Shown here: piece by piece, positions 21,211 through 30,434 of the stretch
Layout of the letters: every line of letters starts with the position of its first letter
Position numbering within the stretch: position 1 is the stretch's first letter
Made by a program: the position numbers and the translations under genes
Assembly (NCBI RefSeq): GCF_000269605.1
Contig: NZ_AKCI01000001.1
Coordinates: 1,116,001 to 1,180,000 of the forward strand
Direction: 5' to 3'
DNA length: 64,000 nt
Origin: Scardovia wiggsiae F0424
GTDB taxonomy: Bacteria > Actinomycetota > Actinomycetes > Actinomycetales > Bifidobacteriaceae
The notes under the pieces: model-generated
Databases searched by the model: none
The model's input: the letters and a program-made list of their open reading frames with translations, nothing else
Told to the model about the DNA's origin: nothing

Positions 21211-21569
21211 TACCGGGCTCCTTCCTTGTCGGCGACTACAACCGTAATGTGGCTGGTGCGCTTGTTGATGCGGCCTGCGCGCCCCTGTGCACGGGCACGG
21301 AAACGCTTCAGGGTTACACCCTCATCAACATATGTTTCTTTAACGATCAGTTCATTCTCGCGCAATGGGGTGTTATTCTTATCCGCAAGTACGCGGGCAT
21401 TGGCAACTGCGCTCTCCAGTACCTTGCGTACTGGGACAGATGCATCCTGCGGAGCAAACTTGAGGATAGTAATAGCTTCGGCCGCTTTCTTGCCTCGGAT
21501 GAGGTCGACCATGCGGCGAGCCTTGCGCGGTGTCACACGAACATGACGGGCAATTGCTTTAGCTTCCAT
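21210..21569 (-). CDS. rplV: 50S ribosomal protein L22
   Basis: 119 residues. [21 protein letters not shown] is the conserved start of L22, whose beta-hairpin lines the exit tunnel near the macrolide site ([20 protein letters not shown], then [20 protein letters not shown]). No deletion is visible in the hairpin. Confidence 0.98.
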   Translation of the reverse strand: MEAKAIARHVRVTPRKARRMVDLIRGKKAAEAITILKFAPQDASVPVRKVLESAVANARVLADKNNTPLRENELIVKETYVDEGVTLKRFRARAQGRAGRINKRTSHITVVVADKEGAR

Positions 21570-21590
21570 GTGTCTTTACTCTTCCTCGCC

Positions 21591-21869
21591 TTAACGGCGT
21601 GCCTTTTTATCATCTTTCACATGCCCGCGGAAAGTGCGCGTAGGCGCGAACTCCCCAAGCTTGTGACCGACCATTGCTTCTGTTACAAATACCGGGACAT
21701 GAGTACGCCCATTGTGCACAGCAAAAGTGTGCCCAATGAAATCCGGCGTGATCATGGAACGGCGGGACCATGTTTTGATAACATCATGGCTGCCGCTGGC
21801 ATTCTGTGCGTCGACCTTTTTCTGCAAGTGGGCGTCGACGAATGGCCCCTTCTTGATGCTTCGAGTCAT
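21591..21869 (-). CDS. rpsS: 30S ribosomal protein S19
   Basis: 92 residues. [19 protein letters not shown] and the central [19 protein letters not shown] identify S19, a 30S head protein that pairs with S13. Twenty-one bases upstream of rplV. Confidence 0.98.
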   Translation of the reverse strand: MTRSIKKGPFVDAHLQKKVDAQNASGSHDVIKTWSRRSMITPDFIGHTFAVHNGRTHVPVFVTEAMVGHKLGEFAPTRTFRGHVKDDKKARR

Positions 21870-21884
21870 CTGTACGACACTTCC

Positions 21885-22715
21885 TTACTTGCGATGCTTA
21901 CCAGCTGGACGGCGACGGACAATCATCCTGTTCGAAGCCTTCTTCGGATGGCGGGTACGGACTTCGCCCTTACCCCATGGCGATACTGGCGGTTTGCCGC
22001 CACGTGTACGGCCGCCATGCGGATGGTCAACAGGGTTCATGGATTCACCGCGGGTTATTGGGCGCTTGCCCATCCACCGGGCGCGGCCTGCCTTGCCAAG
22101 CTCAATATTGGCATGGTCGGAATTACCAACTTCGCCAACGGTTGCACGGCACCGGGCATCAACATTGCGGATTTCGCCTGAAGGCATGCGCAGCTGGGCC
22201 AGAGCGCCATCTTTTGCAACGAGCTGGACAGCGGTACCGGCAGAGCGTGCAATCTTAGCACCGCCAAGGGGGCGGAGCTCAATGGCATGGATAACAGTAC
22301 CTGTGGGGATGTTACGCAGAGGCAGGTTGTTGCCGGGCTTGATATCTGCCTGTGCACCTGTCTCAATAACATCTCCCTGCCTCACACCCTGCGGGGCAAT
22401 GATATAGCGCTTCTCGCCATCTGCATAATGCAGGAGCGCGATGCGGGCCGACCTGTTCGGATCATATTCGATCTCAGCAACTTTTGCTGGTACGCCATCT
22501 TTATCCCACCTCTTGAAATCAATAAGGCGGTACTGGCGCTTGTGTCCGCCGCCACGGTGGCGGCTTGTCATACGGCCGTAACTGTTACGGCCGCCGGTCT
22601 TGCTGAGTTTACGCAGCAGAGACTTCTCCGGGGTGGAACGCGTGATCTCTGAAAAATCAGATACAGAAGCGTTGCGGCGCCCTGGGGTTGTTGGCTTATA
22701 TTGACGGATAGCCAT
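21885..22715 (-). CDS. rplB: 50S ribosomal protein L2
   Basis: 276 residues; required for subunit joining and peptidyl transfer. The signature [20 protein letters not shown] holds the conserved histidine near residue 229. The N-terminal [20 protein letters not shown] is typical of the family. Confidence 0.99.
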   Translation of the reverse strand: MAIRQYKPTTPGRRNASVSDFSEITRSTPEKSLLRKLSKTGGRNSYGRMTSRHRGGGHKRQYRLIDFKRWDKDGVPAKVAEIEYDPNRSARIALLHYADGEKRYIIAPQGVRQGDVIETGAQADIKPGNNLPLRNIPTGTVIHAIELRPLGGAKIARSAGTAVQLVAKDGALAQLRMPSGEIRNVDARCRATVGEVGNSDHANIELGKAGRARWMGKRPITRGESMNPVDHPHGGRTRGGKPPVSPWGKGEVRTRHPKKASNRMIVRRRPAGKHRK

Positions 22716-22745
22716 AATTTAGTACCTAACTTTCTCGGCTAACCT

Positions 22746-23042
22746 TTAGTTACCGAAGATATCGATCGTCTGGCCCTCAGCAACAGTAACGATCGCGCGC
22801 TTCTGCGAAGCCCTGCGTCCGAAACCTGTGCGGGTGCGCCTGGTTTTGCCCTGGCGGTTAAGGGTGTTGACGTTGGTTACCTTTACTTTGAATATCTCTT
22901 CGATGGCCTGCTTGATTTCTACCTTATTGGCATTATCAGCGACTACGAAAGTGTACTGGCCACGGTCAGAGTTAGCATAGCTCTTTTCGGAAACTACAGG
23001 CCTGAGGATAACATCATGGGCTGCCCTACGTGTTACTGCCAT
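22746..23042 (-). CDS. rplW: 50S ribosomal protein L23
   Basis: 98 residues; docking site for trigger factor and SRP at the tunnel exit. [20 protein letters not shown] and [20 protein letters not shown] are standard L23 segments. Two bases after rplD. Confidence 0.97.
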   Translation of the reverse strand: MAVTRRAAHDVILRPVVSEKSYANSDRGQYTFVVADNANKVEIKQAIEEIFKVKVTNVNTLNRQGKTRRTRTGFGRRASQKRAIVTVAEGQTIDIFGN

Positions 23043-23044
23043 GG

Positions 23045-23704
23045 TTAAGCCTCCTTACCAGACTTCGTGCCACCGGTGAATGATTCAAGGCCTTCCTTAG
23101 TGAAGACCACATCTTCAGCTGTGACAACATCGTATGTATTCAGCTGGTCGGCGAAAAGCACATGTACTGTAGGCAGATTGCGTACAGACATCCACTCATT
23201 GATATTCTCGCGGCCAAGGACAACTGTAGTGAAACGCTGCGCTACCAGAGGCTCAAGCACAGACAGTGCCGCTTTTGTAGACGGCCTGTCGGCTATCCCA
23301 AAATCGACTACATGCACGCGGCCTGCATTGCAGCGGTCAGACAGTACATAGCGCAAAGCTGCTGCCTTCATCTTCTTGGGGGTACGCTGCGAATAATCGC
23401 GCGGTACCGGCCCATGGACTACCGCACCGCCTGCAAACTGGGGGGCGCGGATGGAACCCTGACGGGCACGGCCTGTACCCTTCTGTTTCCATGGTTTCCT
23501 GCCGCCGCCTGATATGCGGGCACGGTTCTTGACAGCGTGCGTCCCCTGGCGCGCTGCAGCAAGCTGTGCGATAACAACCTGATGCACCAGCGGGACATGG
23601 CTGCGGACTTCGTCCTGCCCAATGCCGAAGAGTTCTGCAGGGACTTTTACGTCGCCTGCGGCCTTGCCCTTGGCACCTGTAACATTCAATGAAACATCTG
23701 CCAT
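23045..23704 (-). CDS. rplD: 50S ribosomal protein L4
   Basis: 219 residues. The basic tunnel loop [20 protein letters not shown] is conserved and shows no macrolide-type deletion. In E. coli L4 autoregulates the S10 operon; no leader was confidently matched here. Two bases after rplC. Confidence 0.98.
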   Translation of the reverse strand: MADVSLNVTGAKGKAAGDVKVPAELFGIGQDEVRSHVPLVHQVVIAQLAAARQGTHAVKNRARISGGGRKPWKQKGTGRARQGSIRAPQFAGGAVVHGPVPRDYSQRTPKKMKAAALRYVLSDRCNAGRVHVVDFGIADRPSTKAALSVLEPLVAQRFTTVVLGRENINEWMSVRNLPTVHVLFADQLNTYDVVTAEDVVFTKEGLESFTGGTKSGKEA

Positions 23705-23706
23705 GG

Positions 23707-24357
23707 TTACGCTCCCTTCACTGCTGAACGAAGAAGGACAATAGCGCCTTTAGGCCCTGGGATAGCACCCTTGATTGCTACTACGCCATTCTCTGCATCT
23801 GAAGAAACAACTGTGAGGCCCTGGGTCGTATGGGTCACATGCCCCATATGCCCGGCCATGCGCTTGCCCTTAAGGACGCGGCTTGGAGTTGCGCAGGCAC
23901 CAATAGAACCGGGACGGCGCTCATTCTTATGGGAGCCGTGGGTACGGCGGTAGGACTTGAAGCCCCAGCGCTTAATGGTTCCGGCGAAACCCTTCCCCTT
24001 TGTGGTACCGGTGACATCGACGCGGTCACCATCTTTGAAAGTATCTGCTGCTAATTCCTGCCCCGGTTCATAGCTGTCAGCATCCTCTGTGCGGACTTCT
24101 ACGAGATGGCGTCGAGGGGTAACGCCTGCCTTGGCGAAATGGCCGGCAAGCGGCTTTGTCACCTTAGTAGGGTCTATAGCACCGTAGCCGAGCTGGATAG
24201 CTTTATAGCCATCGGTGTCTTCGCTCTTAACAGCTGTAACAACGTTTGTGGCAACATCCACAAGGGTTACCGGGACGAAGAAGCCATTCTCATCCCACAC
24301 CTGCGACATCCCGAGCTTTTTGCCTATGAGCGCAGTACGATTCTGATTTGACGACAT
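23707..24357 (-). CDS. rplC: 50S ribosomal protein L3
   Basis: 216 residues. The N-terminal ALIGKKLGMSQVWDENGFFV and loop segment THGSHKNERRPGSIGACATP belong to L3, whose extension reaches the peptidyl transferase centre. Second gene of the S10 operon. Confidence 0.98.
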   Translation of the reverse strand: MSSNQNRTALIGKKLGMSQVWDENGFFVPVTLVDVATNVVTAVKSEDTDGYKAIQLGYGAIDPTKVTKPLAGHFAKAGVTPRRHLVEVRTEDADSYEPGQELAADTFKDGDRVDVTGTTKGKGFAGTIKRWGFKSYRRTHGSHKNERRPGSIGACATPSRVLKGKRMAGHMGHVTHTTQGLTVVSSDAENGVVAIKGAIPGPKGAIVLLRSAVKGA

Positions 24358-24370
24358 TTCTTCCTCCTCC

Positions 24371-24679
24371 CTACAGCTTTATCTCGATATTAACGTCTGC
24401 CGGCAGATCAAGACGCATGAGTGAATCAACAGCCTTGGGCGTTGGATCCACTATATCAATAAGACGCTTATGCGTACGCATCTCGAAATGCTCGCGAGAA
24501 TCCTTGTACTTATGAGGGGAACGAATTACAACAAAGACGTTCTTCTCGGTAGGAAGAGGCACAGGCCCAACTACTGTTGCGCCAGCGTTCGTAACCGTCT
24601 CGACAATTTTCTTTGCCGACTGGTCAATGACCTCATGGTCATAGGACTTTAGCCTGATGCGGATTTTCTGTCCCGCCAT
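24371..24679 (-). CDS. rpsJ: 30S ribosomal protein S10
   Basis: 102 residues; also the NusE antitermination factor that binds Nus[41 protein letters not shown] and [18 protein letters not shown] are diagnostic. First gene of the S10 operon, with a leader region of 225 bases to adhE. Confidence 0.99.
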   Translation of the reverse strand: MAGQKIRIRLKSYDHEVIDQSAKKIVETVTNAGATVVGPVPLPTEKNVFVVIRSPHKYKDSREHFEMRTHKRLIDIVDPTPKAVDSLMRLDLPADVNIEIKL

Positions 24680-24904
24680 TGCTGTTCGCCCTTTCTGCGA
24701 TTTGATACATTACCAACCTGTTCCAAAGGGCACCGAGCAAGCTCCCCATACGTGTACGGGCGAGACCACATCAGTGCGCAGTATACAGCCTTGGGCTGCA
24801 GCCGCGCTCGCTTTTCATAATTCAAATATAAACGAGCCTTCAACAGGCAACTTGACTATTTAAGCACACCCTATGGCCAAAACGCCGCTGCGTGTTGCCA
24901 GATA
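24680..24904 (-). promoter_or_regulatory. S10 operon leader and promoter region
   Basis: Spacer between adhE and rpsJ. On the minus strand two promoter-like arrangements occur: TTGAAG-N17-TTATGA about 190 bases from rpsJ, and a TATACT hexamer (GGCTGTATACTGCG) about 105 bases before the start that lacks a -35. Neither is strong. A 100-200 base leader would be long enough for autoregulation, but no known leader fold was identified by eye. No adhE terminator with a T run was seen. Confidence 0.4.
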
Positions 24905-27607
24905 TTATTTACCCTGTTCCCGGGTGCCGTCTGCCTTCCCCGCATCGTGCTCGAGACGGAGCTTATGCCCCTCCTCCCGGGACACACCGTAATAGGCTGC
25001 AATAGAGATATCTTTCATATCTTCGATCAGCGGGATCCTCGGGTTTGCAGGGGTGCACTGGTCCTCATACGCGCGCATGCCGATACGGTCAAGCTCAGAC
25101 CAGAAGAAATCCTCATCGACCCCGCATGACCTGAAGTCATGGTCCATGCCAAGCCTGTTGTCACGGTAGTCTTCAAGGGCTGCTGCAAGGTTTTCAACAC
25201 CTTCCTCAGGCGTATCAGCCTTGAGGCCAAGATATCGGGCAACCTGCTGGTACCGCTCGGGAGCAACGTACTTATTGTACTTCGGCCAGCTGGTGGGCTC
25301 ATCCGGGATGGTGCCGTTGTACCTCACTACATACGGCAGCAGGATAGAGTTAGTGCGGCCGTGGGCGATATGGCACACAGCGCCGATCGTATGGGCCATG
25401 GAATGGCACATGCCCAGGAATGCAGAACCGAATGCCATGCCTGCCATCGTCGCCGCATTATGCACGTGCTCCTGGGCATCAGGGGCCGAAGTGCCTTCGT
25501 TGACCGCCATGGAAAGGTTATCCCACAGCAGTTTCATACCGTGCAGAGCCATAGCATCGGTGAAATCATTTGCATAGCACGACACGAAAGCTTCCAGGCA
25601 GTGTGTCATGGCGTCAAAGCCGGAATCGGAAGCTACCCGCCGCGGCTGGGTACGGGCAAGTACAGGATCGACTACAGCCACCGACGGTGTCAATGCATAA
25701 TCAGTGATTGGGTACTTGAACCCTGTTTCCTGGTCAGTAATCACTGCGTAAGGGGTAACTTCCGACCCTGTCCCCGAGGTTGTCGGGATGCACACGAGCT
25801 TGGCTTTATGCCCAAGTTCAGGCAGGCGGAATGCACGTTTACGGATATCGAAGAATTTTTCACGGATATCGCGGAACTCAATTTCCGGATGCTCATACAG
25901 AAGCCACATGATCTTGGCAGCATCCATCGGGGAGCCGCCGCCGATAGCGATAATCGTATCCGGATGGAAATCTTCACGCATCATTTGCGCGCCGCGTTCA
26001 ACGGTCTGTACCGAAGGCTCAGACTCCACATAATCAATGATCCGCCATTCGACTTTGTTCAGCCGCAGCTGCAGCTGATGGATCGCCTTGTCGATAATCC
26101 CCAGCTGAAGGATCGTTTTATCGCACACAAAGCATACGCGGTTCACACCCACCATGTCGCGCAGGTAGCGGATAGCATTTGGCTCGAAATAGGTTTTCGG
26201 CGGGACTTTGAACCACTGCATATTATTGTTCCTTCGTGCAATACGCTTGATATTGATCAGATTGACAGCCTGGACATTCCCTGATACGGAATTGCGCCCG
26301 TACGACCCGCAGCCCAGCGTCAGCGACGGCGCAATAGCATTATAGATATCACCGATACCGCCCAGCGAAGCCGGGGAATTCCAGATAATCCGGCAGGCAT
26401 GCATCCGCAGCCCGTACTCATCGACCAGCGCCTCATTATTTGTATGGATGGCTGCCGTATGCCCGGTACCGTAAACAAGCATCTGCTCGCACATGCCGAA
26501 CGCCTGGTTTTTATCCTTTGCCTTCAGCAGCGCATGCACAGGGCAGAGCTTCTCAAGGGTCAGAGGCTCATTGAGCCCGACCTCTCTGCACTCTGCCACA
26601 AGGATAACTGCATCATCGGGGATAGAGAATCCTGCCTGCTGCGCGATCCACTGGGGGGATTTTCCGGGGACAGCAGAGTTCAGCTGCGGCTTGGGCGCAT
26701 CCTTGCCTGCATATGCTGTAACGCCGAACATGTACTGTTCAAGTTTTGCCTTTTCTTCTGCATTGACGAAATAAGCTTTACGGCGCTTCATCTCTTTAGC
26801 CAGAGAAGGGTAGATATCTTTATGCGCAATAATAGCCTGTTCAGTTGCGCAGATCATACCGTAATCAAAATGCTTGGAAAGGACCAGATCGTTGACGGCG
26901 CGCTCCACATCAACATCATTATCCACATAAGCCGGGGCATTGCCTGCACCCACGCCAAGAGCCGGTTTGCCGGAAGTATATGCAGCATGGACCATTCCGG
27001 GGCCGCCCGTAGCAAGGATCGTGGCCACACCGGGATGCTTCATCAGGGCGCCGGTAGCTTCAATGGAGGGGTGTTCGATCCACTGGATACAGTTTTCGGG
27101 GGCACCTGCAGCAACTGCCGCATCACGGACTATCCGGGCGGCTTCCGCCGAGCATTTCTGAGCGTAAGGATGGAACCCGAATACGATCGGGCAGCGCGTT
27201 TTCAAAGCGATCAGCGACTTAAAGATCACTGTTGACGTCGGGTTTGTCACAGGGGTCACGCCGGCAACTACGCCAACAGGCTCTGCAACTTCCGTAATGC
27301 CGTCAACATCATTCTCACTGATCACGCCTACTGTGCGCTGGTTCATCATATGATGGGTCACATGCTCGCAGGCGAAAATATTCTTCGTTGCCTTGTCTTC
27401 AATAAGCCCTCGCCCTGTTTCCTCAACCGCCATCTGCGCAAGGGCAAGATGGGCGCTGAGGGCCTCAATAGAAGCCTTGCCGACAATGTAATCAATCTTT
27501 TCCTGATCATAGCTGCTGTATTCATCCAAAGCCGTGAGCGCTTTAGCTACAAGGGTATCGACCTCTTTTTCAGCGTCGCTTACCGCAGTACTTTCTGCTG
27601 TTGCCAC
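24905..27607 (-). CDS. adhE: Bifunctional acetaldehyde-CoA/alcohol dehydrogenase
   Basis: Reduces acetyl-CoA to acetaldehyde and then ethanol, regenerating NAD+ in fermentation. The N-terminal aldehyde dehydrogenase half has the catalytic cysteine in GMICATEQAIIAHKD; the C-terminal iron-dependent alcohol dehydrogenase half has GGGSPMDAAKIMW and metal histidines in CHSMAHTIGAVCHIAHG. The frame opens at 27682, but a GTG at 27607 (MATAESTAVSDAEKEV) with GAAGGAA seven bases upstream fits the family start and gives 900 residues, normal for AdhE spirosome-forming enzymes. A 9-bp palindromic operator lies about 85 bases upstream (27694-27717), compatible with redox control. Confidence 0.97.
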   Translation of the reverse strand: MATAESTAVSDAEKEVDTLVAKALTALDEYSSYDQEKIDYIVGKASIEALSAHLALAQMAVEETGRGLIEDKATKNIFACEHVTHHMMNQRTVGVISENDVDGITEVAEPVGVVAGVTPVTNPTSTVIFKSLIALKTRCPIVFGFHPYAQKCSAEAARIVRDAAVAAGAPENCIQWIEHPSIEATGALMKHPGVATILATGGPGMVHAAYTSGKPALGVGAGNAPAYVDNDVDVERAVNDLVLSKHFDYGMICATEQAIIAHKDIYPSLAKEMKRRKAYFVNAEEKAKLEQYMFGVTAYAGKDAPKPQLNSAVPGKSPQWIAQQAGFSIPDDAVILVAECREVGLNEPLTLEKLCPVHALLKAKDKNQAFGMCEQMLVYGTGHTAAIHTNNEALVDEYGLRMHACRIIWNSPASLGGIGDIYNAIAPSLTLGCGSYGRNSVSGNVQAVNLINIKRIARRNNNMQWFKVPPKTYFEPNAIRYLRDMVGVNRVCFVCDKTILQLGIIDKAIHQLQLRLNKVEWRIIDYVESEPSVQTVERGAQMMREDFHPDTIIAIGGGSPMDAAKIMWLLYEHPEIEFRDIREKFFDIRKRAFRLPELGHKAKLVCIPTTSGTGSEVTPYAVITDQETGFKYPITDYALTPSVAVVDPVLARTQPRRVASDSGFDAMTHCLEAFVSCYANDFTDAMALHGMKLLWDNLSMAVNEGTSAPDAQEHVHNAATMAGMAFGSAFLGMCHSMAHTIGAVCHIAHGRTNSILLPYVVRYNGTIPDEPTSWPKYNKYVAPERYQQVARYLGLKADTPEEGVENLAAALEDYRDNRLGMDHDFRSCGVDEDFFWSELDRIGMRAYEDQCTPANPRIPLIEDMKDISIAAYYGVSREEGHKLRLEHDAGKADGTREQGK

Positions 27608-27693
27608 TAGAGTTCCTTCCGTCAGGCCGTATATGCCGCGCAAGTTCTTCAGCAAACCTGCTGCATCCTGGCCACACCTCAATAAAAATGTGT

Positions 27694-27717
27694 CTTATGT
27701 GAATTACATCACATAAG
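27694..27717. promoter_or_regulatory. Rex/CRP-like palindromic operator upstream of adhE
   Basis: A perfect inverted repeat CTTATGTGA-N6-TCACATAAG. The core TGTGA-N6-TCACA fits the binding pattern of the NADH-sensing repressor Rex (TTGTGA-N6-TCACAA) and also CRP/FNR-type sites. adhE is a recurrent Rex target in other Gram-positive bacteria, so Rex is preferred, but this is inference. Confidence 0.65.
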
Positions 27718-27949
27718 CTAGATAAATTCCCTGCACCGTGTTGTGCATTCCGGCGCCGCACCCCCACTCTCCATAACCGGGCTGCAGGCCGGCCCCAGCA
27801 GCAGCCCAAAACTTCACCGCGCATGCATGCGGCCCGGTCCCCATAGAGTGGTACCGGGCCACATGCATTAAGCGTATCACGGCCGCATACCGCAGCCTCA
27901 ATACATAAGGCTGTTCTCAAACTCCGGCATGCCTGGCCAGTACGGAGGA

Positions 27950-28960
27950 TCAGTGCTTGAGATCAATGACCATACGGCCGCGGATCTTACCCTCAAGCAT
28001 TTCATCGAAAATATCATTGATATCTTCCATACTGCGAGGGGTGCACTGTGGGACAACCTTCCCTTCAGCCCCGAACTGGAAAGCCTCTTCCAGGTCTTTG
28101 CGGGTGCCGACGAGGGACCCGACCACACGGATCCCGTCAAGTACGAGGCGCGGGATGCTCAGATCCATTGATTCGCTCGGCAGCCCTACAGCTGCGACCG
28201 TGCCCCCTGCGCGTACAGCGCCAACAGCAGCATTGAAAGCAGCCTTGCTCACCGCAGTAACAACCGCAGCATGGGCGCCGCCAACCTTCTCCTGGACGAA
28301 TGCGGCAACATCCGTATCAAGCGGGTTCACGCACAGGTCTGCGCCATATTCACGGGCAAAATCAAGCTGGCCTTCATTAACATCTACTGCAATAACATGG
28401 GCCTCAAATACATTCTTGGCATACTGCAGAGCAAGGTTCCCAAGCCCGCCCAGGCCGGAGATCAGAAGCCATTCGCCCGGATGGACGCCGGATTCCTTGA
28501 TAGCCTTATACGTAGTCACGCCTGCGCAGGTGATTGAGCTGGCAGGCATAGGGTCAAGCCCTTCAGGGACTTTCACAGCGTAATCTGCAGTGACGATGCA
28601 CTGCTGAGCCATGCCGCCGTCAGCAGTGTACCCGGCGTTCTTTACTTCACGGCACAGCGTTTCCCGGCCCGTCGTGCAGTATTCACAGTGCCCGCAGCCC
28701 TCGAAGAACCATGCAACCGACGCACGGTCGCCGGGCTTCAGGGTAGTCACCCCTTCGGCAACCTCACGGACGATTCCAATGCCTTCATGCCCCAGTACAA
28801 CGCCGGTCTTATCGCCGAAATCCTGATTCTTAACGTGAAGGTCCGTATGGCACACACCGCAGCATTCCATGTCAAGAAGCGCTTCACCATACCTCAGCGG
28901 GCGCAGTTCCTTTTCTACAACCTTTGCCTTTTTATCTTCAGTAGCAACTATTGCTTTCAT
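27950..28960 (-). CDS. adhP: Zinc-dependent alcohol dehydrogenase
   Basis: Medium-chain dehydrogenase of the AdhP type, interconverting ethanol and acetaldehyde with NAD(H). Catalytic zinc ligands CGVCHTDLH and GHEGIG, structural zinc cluster [16 protein letters not shown], and the Rossmann motif [15 protein letters not shown] are all intact. ATG 28960 ([19 protein letters not shown]) matches the family start, giving 336 residues; the open frame extends 12 codons further without support. A TATAAT hexamer lies about 90 bases upstream, and the leader can pair GTCTTTC with GAAAGAC (29021-29043). It precedes adhE in the same direction with about 340 bases between them. Confidence 0.95.
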   Translation of the reverse strand: MKAIVATEDKKAKVVEKELRPLRYGEALLDMECCGVCHTDLHVKNQDFGDKTGVVLGHEGIGIVREVAEGVTTLKPGDRASVAWFFEGCGHCEYCTTGRETLCREVKNAGYTADGGMAQQCIVTADYAVKVPEGLDPMPASSITCAGVTTYKAIKESGVHPGEWLLISGLGGLGNLALQYAKNVFEAHVIAVDVNEGQLDFAREYGADLCVNPLDTDVAAFVQEKVGGAHAAVVTAVSKAAFNAAVGAVRAGGTVAAVGLPSESMDLSIPRLVLDGIRVVGSLVGTRKDLEEAFQFGAEGKVVPQCTPRSMEDINDIFDEMLEGKIRGRMVIDLKH

Positions 28961-29160
28961 ATGGAAACCCCTTTGTTCTTGGGCAGCCGACCCCATATTG
29001 TCCAGCTGCCGGTATTCGGCGTCTTTCCTTTTAGTTGAAAGACCTTTTAATTATATAACTTTACAGTGAAGAGTGTGATGATATGCCGTGTTGCATATGG
29101 GCGGCACGCCGCGGTGCAGATATACCGGCATGCGGGCTGCCTGCAGCAGCTGCAGTACAG

Positions 29161-29195
29161 CAAAAGGCCCCGGAGAACAAAATCTCCGGGGCCTT
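29161..29195 (-). terminator. Terminator of the rplM-rpsI operon
   Basis: A perfect 13-bp stem (AAGGCCCCGGAGA with TCTCCGGGGCCTT) and 6-base loop, followed on the minus strand by TTTTG. It lies 50 bases after the rpsI stop. Confidence 0.8.
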
Positions 29196-29244
29196 CCGTA
29201 CCCTTTCGCCGGCAGCATGCAACAGGCCGGCGGGAAGGGCAGCC

Positions 29245-29730
29245 TTAACGCTTTGAGTACTGTGAAGCCTTACGGGCCTTATGCAGGCCAGCCTTCTTAC
29301 GCTCAACGATGCGGGCATCGCGGGTCAGGAACCCTGCCTTCTTCAAGGCAGCACGGTTCGCATCCCTGTCAATAGCATTGAGTGCACGGGCCACACCCAG
29401 GCGGACTGCACCGGCCTGGCCTGTGACACCGCCGCCGTCAACACGCACCTTAACATCGAACTTGCCTTCCAGCTTGAGAAGCACGATAGGCGAGTTGACT
29501 TCACGCTGCTGCAGGCGGCTTGGGAAATACTCTTCAAGGGTACGCCCATTGATAGTCCACTTGCCTGTGCCCGGAAGGAGGCGCACACGCGCAACAGCCT
29601 CCTTGCGCCGCCCCGTGCCGTAGCCTGGAGCAACAGCAGAAGTGCCTGTTCCGGCACCCTGGTTCGTTTCAGAAGTAAATACTGTGGTTTCCCCGGTTTC
29701 GGTAACCGTGGAGTTTTCATTATCAGCCAT
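29245..29730 (-). CDS. rpsI: 30S ribosomal protein S9
   Basis: 161 residues. The core starts near residue 37 ([20 protein letters not shown]) and ends in the basic tail [17 protein letters not shown] that touches P-site tRNA. The first 35 residues are an acidic Thr/Glu-rich extension ([17 protein letters not shown]). Twenty-two bases after rplM. Confidence 0.98.
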   Translation of the reverse strand: MADNENSTVTETGETTVFTSETNQGAGTGTSAVAPGYGTGRRKEAVARVRLLPGTGKWTINGRTLEEYFPSRLQQREVNSPIVLLKLEGKFDVKVRVDGGGVTGQAGAVRLGVARALNAIDRDANRAALKKAGFLTRDARIVERKKAGLHKARKASQYSKR

Positions 29731-29752
29731 AAGTTGATTCTCCTTTCGGTTA

Positions 29753-30202
29753 CTACTTAGCCTGCTGTGAGACCTGTTCGATCTCGTAGGCTACTGGCTT
29801 GTTGGATGTATGAGGATGTTCAGCACCGCGGTAAACACGAAGGCGGGTGAGCTGGGCACGGCTGAGCTTGTTCTTCGGCATCATTCCCTTAACCGCAGCT
29901 GTAACAATGCGCGCAGGGTTGCTTTTCAGAAGTTCCGCGTATGAATCCGCACGGAGCCCTGACGGAAAGCCTGAATGATGGTACAGGTTCTTATCAAGTT
30001 TGCCTCCGCTCAGGGATATCTTCTCAGCGTTAATAACAATAACAAAATTGCCTGAATCCGCATGTGGTGCGAAAGACGGCTTGTTCTTGCCGCGCAGCAA
30101 ATTGGCAACTGCTACGGAAAGACGGCCGAGGACCACGTCAGTAGCGTCTACGACGTACCACTCATGGCTCAGATCGGCTGGTTTAGGTGAAAATGTTTTC
30201 AC
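29753..30202 (-). CDS. rplM: 50S ribosomal protein L13
   Basis: 149 residues from a GTG start ([20 protein letters not shown]), chosen because it matches the family N-terminus and follows AAAGG; the longer frame to 30244 is not supported. Motif [20 protein letters not shown] is characteristic. Its promoter (30359-30387) gives a leader of about 150 bases, long enough for L13 autoregulation as seen elsewhere, though no fold was matched. Confidence 0.97.
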   Translation of the reverse strand: MKTFSPKPADLSHEWYVVDATDVVLGRLSVAVANLLRGKNKPSFAPHADSGNFVIVINAEKISLSGGKLDKNLYHHSGFPSGLRADSYAELLKSNPARIVTAAVKGMMPKNKLSRAQLTRLRVYRGAEHPHTSNKPVAYEIEQVSQQAK

Positions 30203-30358
30203 GGTACGACCTTTTCTTTTTATTGTGTTCCAGGCGCAGCGCACACAGCATACTTATATACCGCTATTGCGATGCACCATTTACTGTGGGCTCCCTGAAA
30301 GTCCTTATGCGAGTGGGAAGCGCTTTGAAGGACCCCGAAGGGAACACAACAATCGTCT

Positions 30359-30387
30359 ATGATAACGCGGCAGGCAGACTAACGCAA
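30359..30387 (-). promoter_or_regulatory. Promoter of rplM-rpsI
   Basis: TTGCGT (30382-30387) and TATCAT (30359-30364) with a 17-base spacer on the minus strand. The -35 hexamer begins within the last bases of the malQ terminator, so the two elements share sequence. Confidence 0.6.
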
Positions 30388-30412
30388 ACCGGGGTATATG
30401 TGTACCCCGGTT
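30387..30412 (-). terminator. Terminator after malQ
   Basis: A 10-bp stem AACCGGGGTA / TACCCCGGTT with 6-base loop, followed on the minus strand by TTGCGTTAG. The tail is short and overlaps the rplM -35 box. Confidence 0.65.
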
Positions 30413-30434
30413 CTGCGCGCACGGCCTGCTTCAC

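Noticed and set aside
24680-24904. S10 leader as a defined L4-type regulatory RNA
   Set aside because: The spacer has some inverted repeats but no arrangement that matches a known leader convincingly.
25139-26284. 381-codon plus-strand ORF opposite adhE
   Set aside because: Antisense shadow; the translation is rich in Cys/His without pattern and adhE is intact on the other strand.
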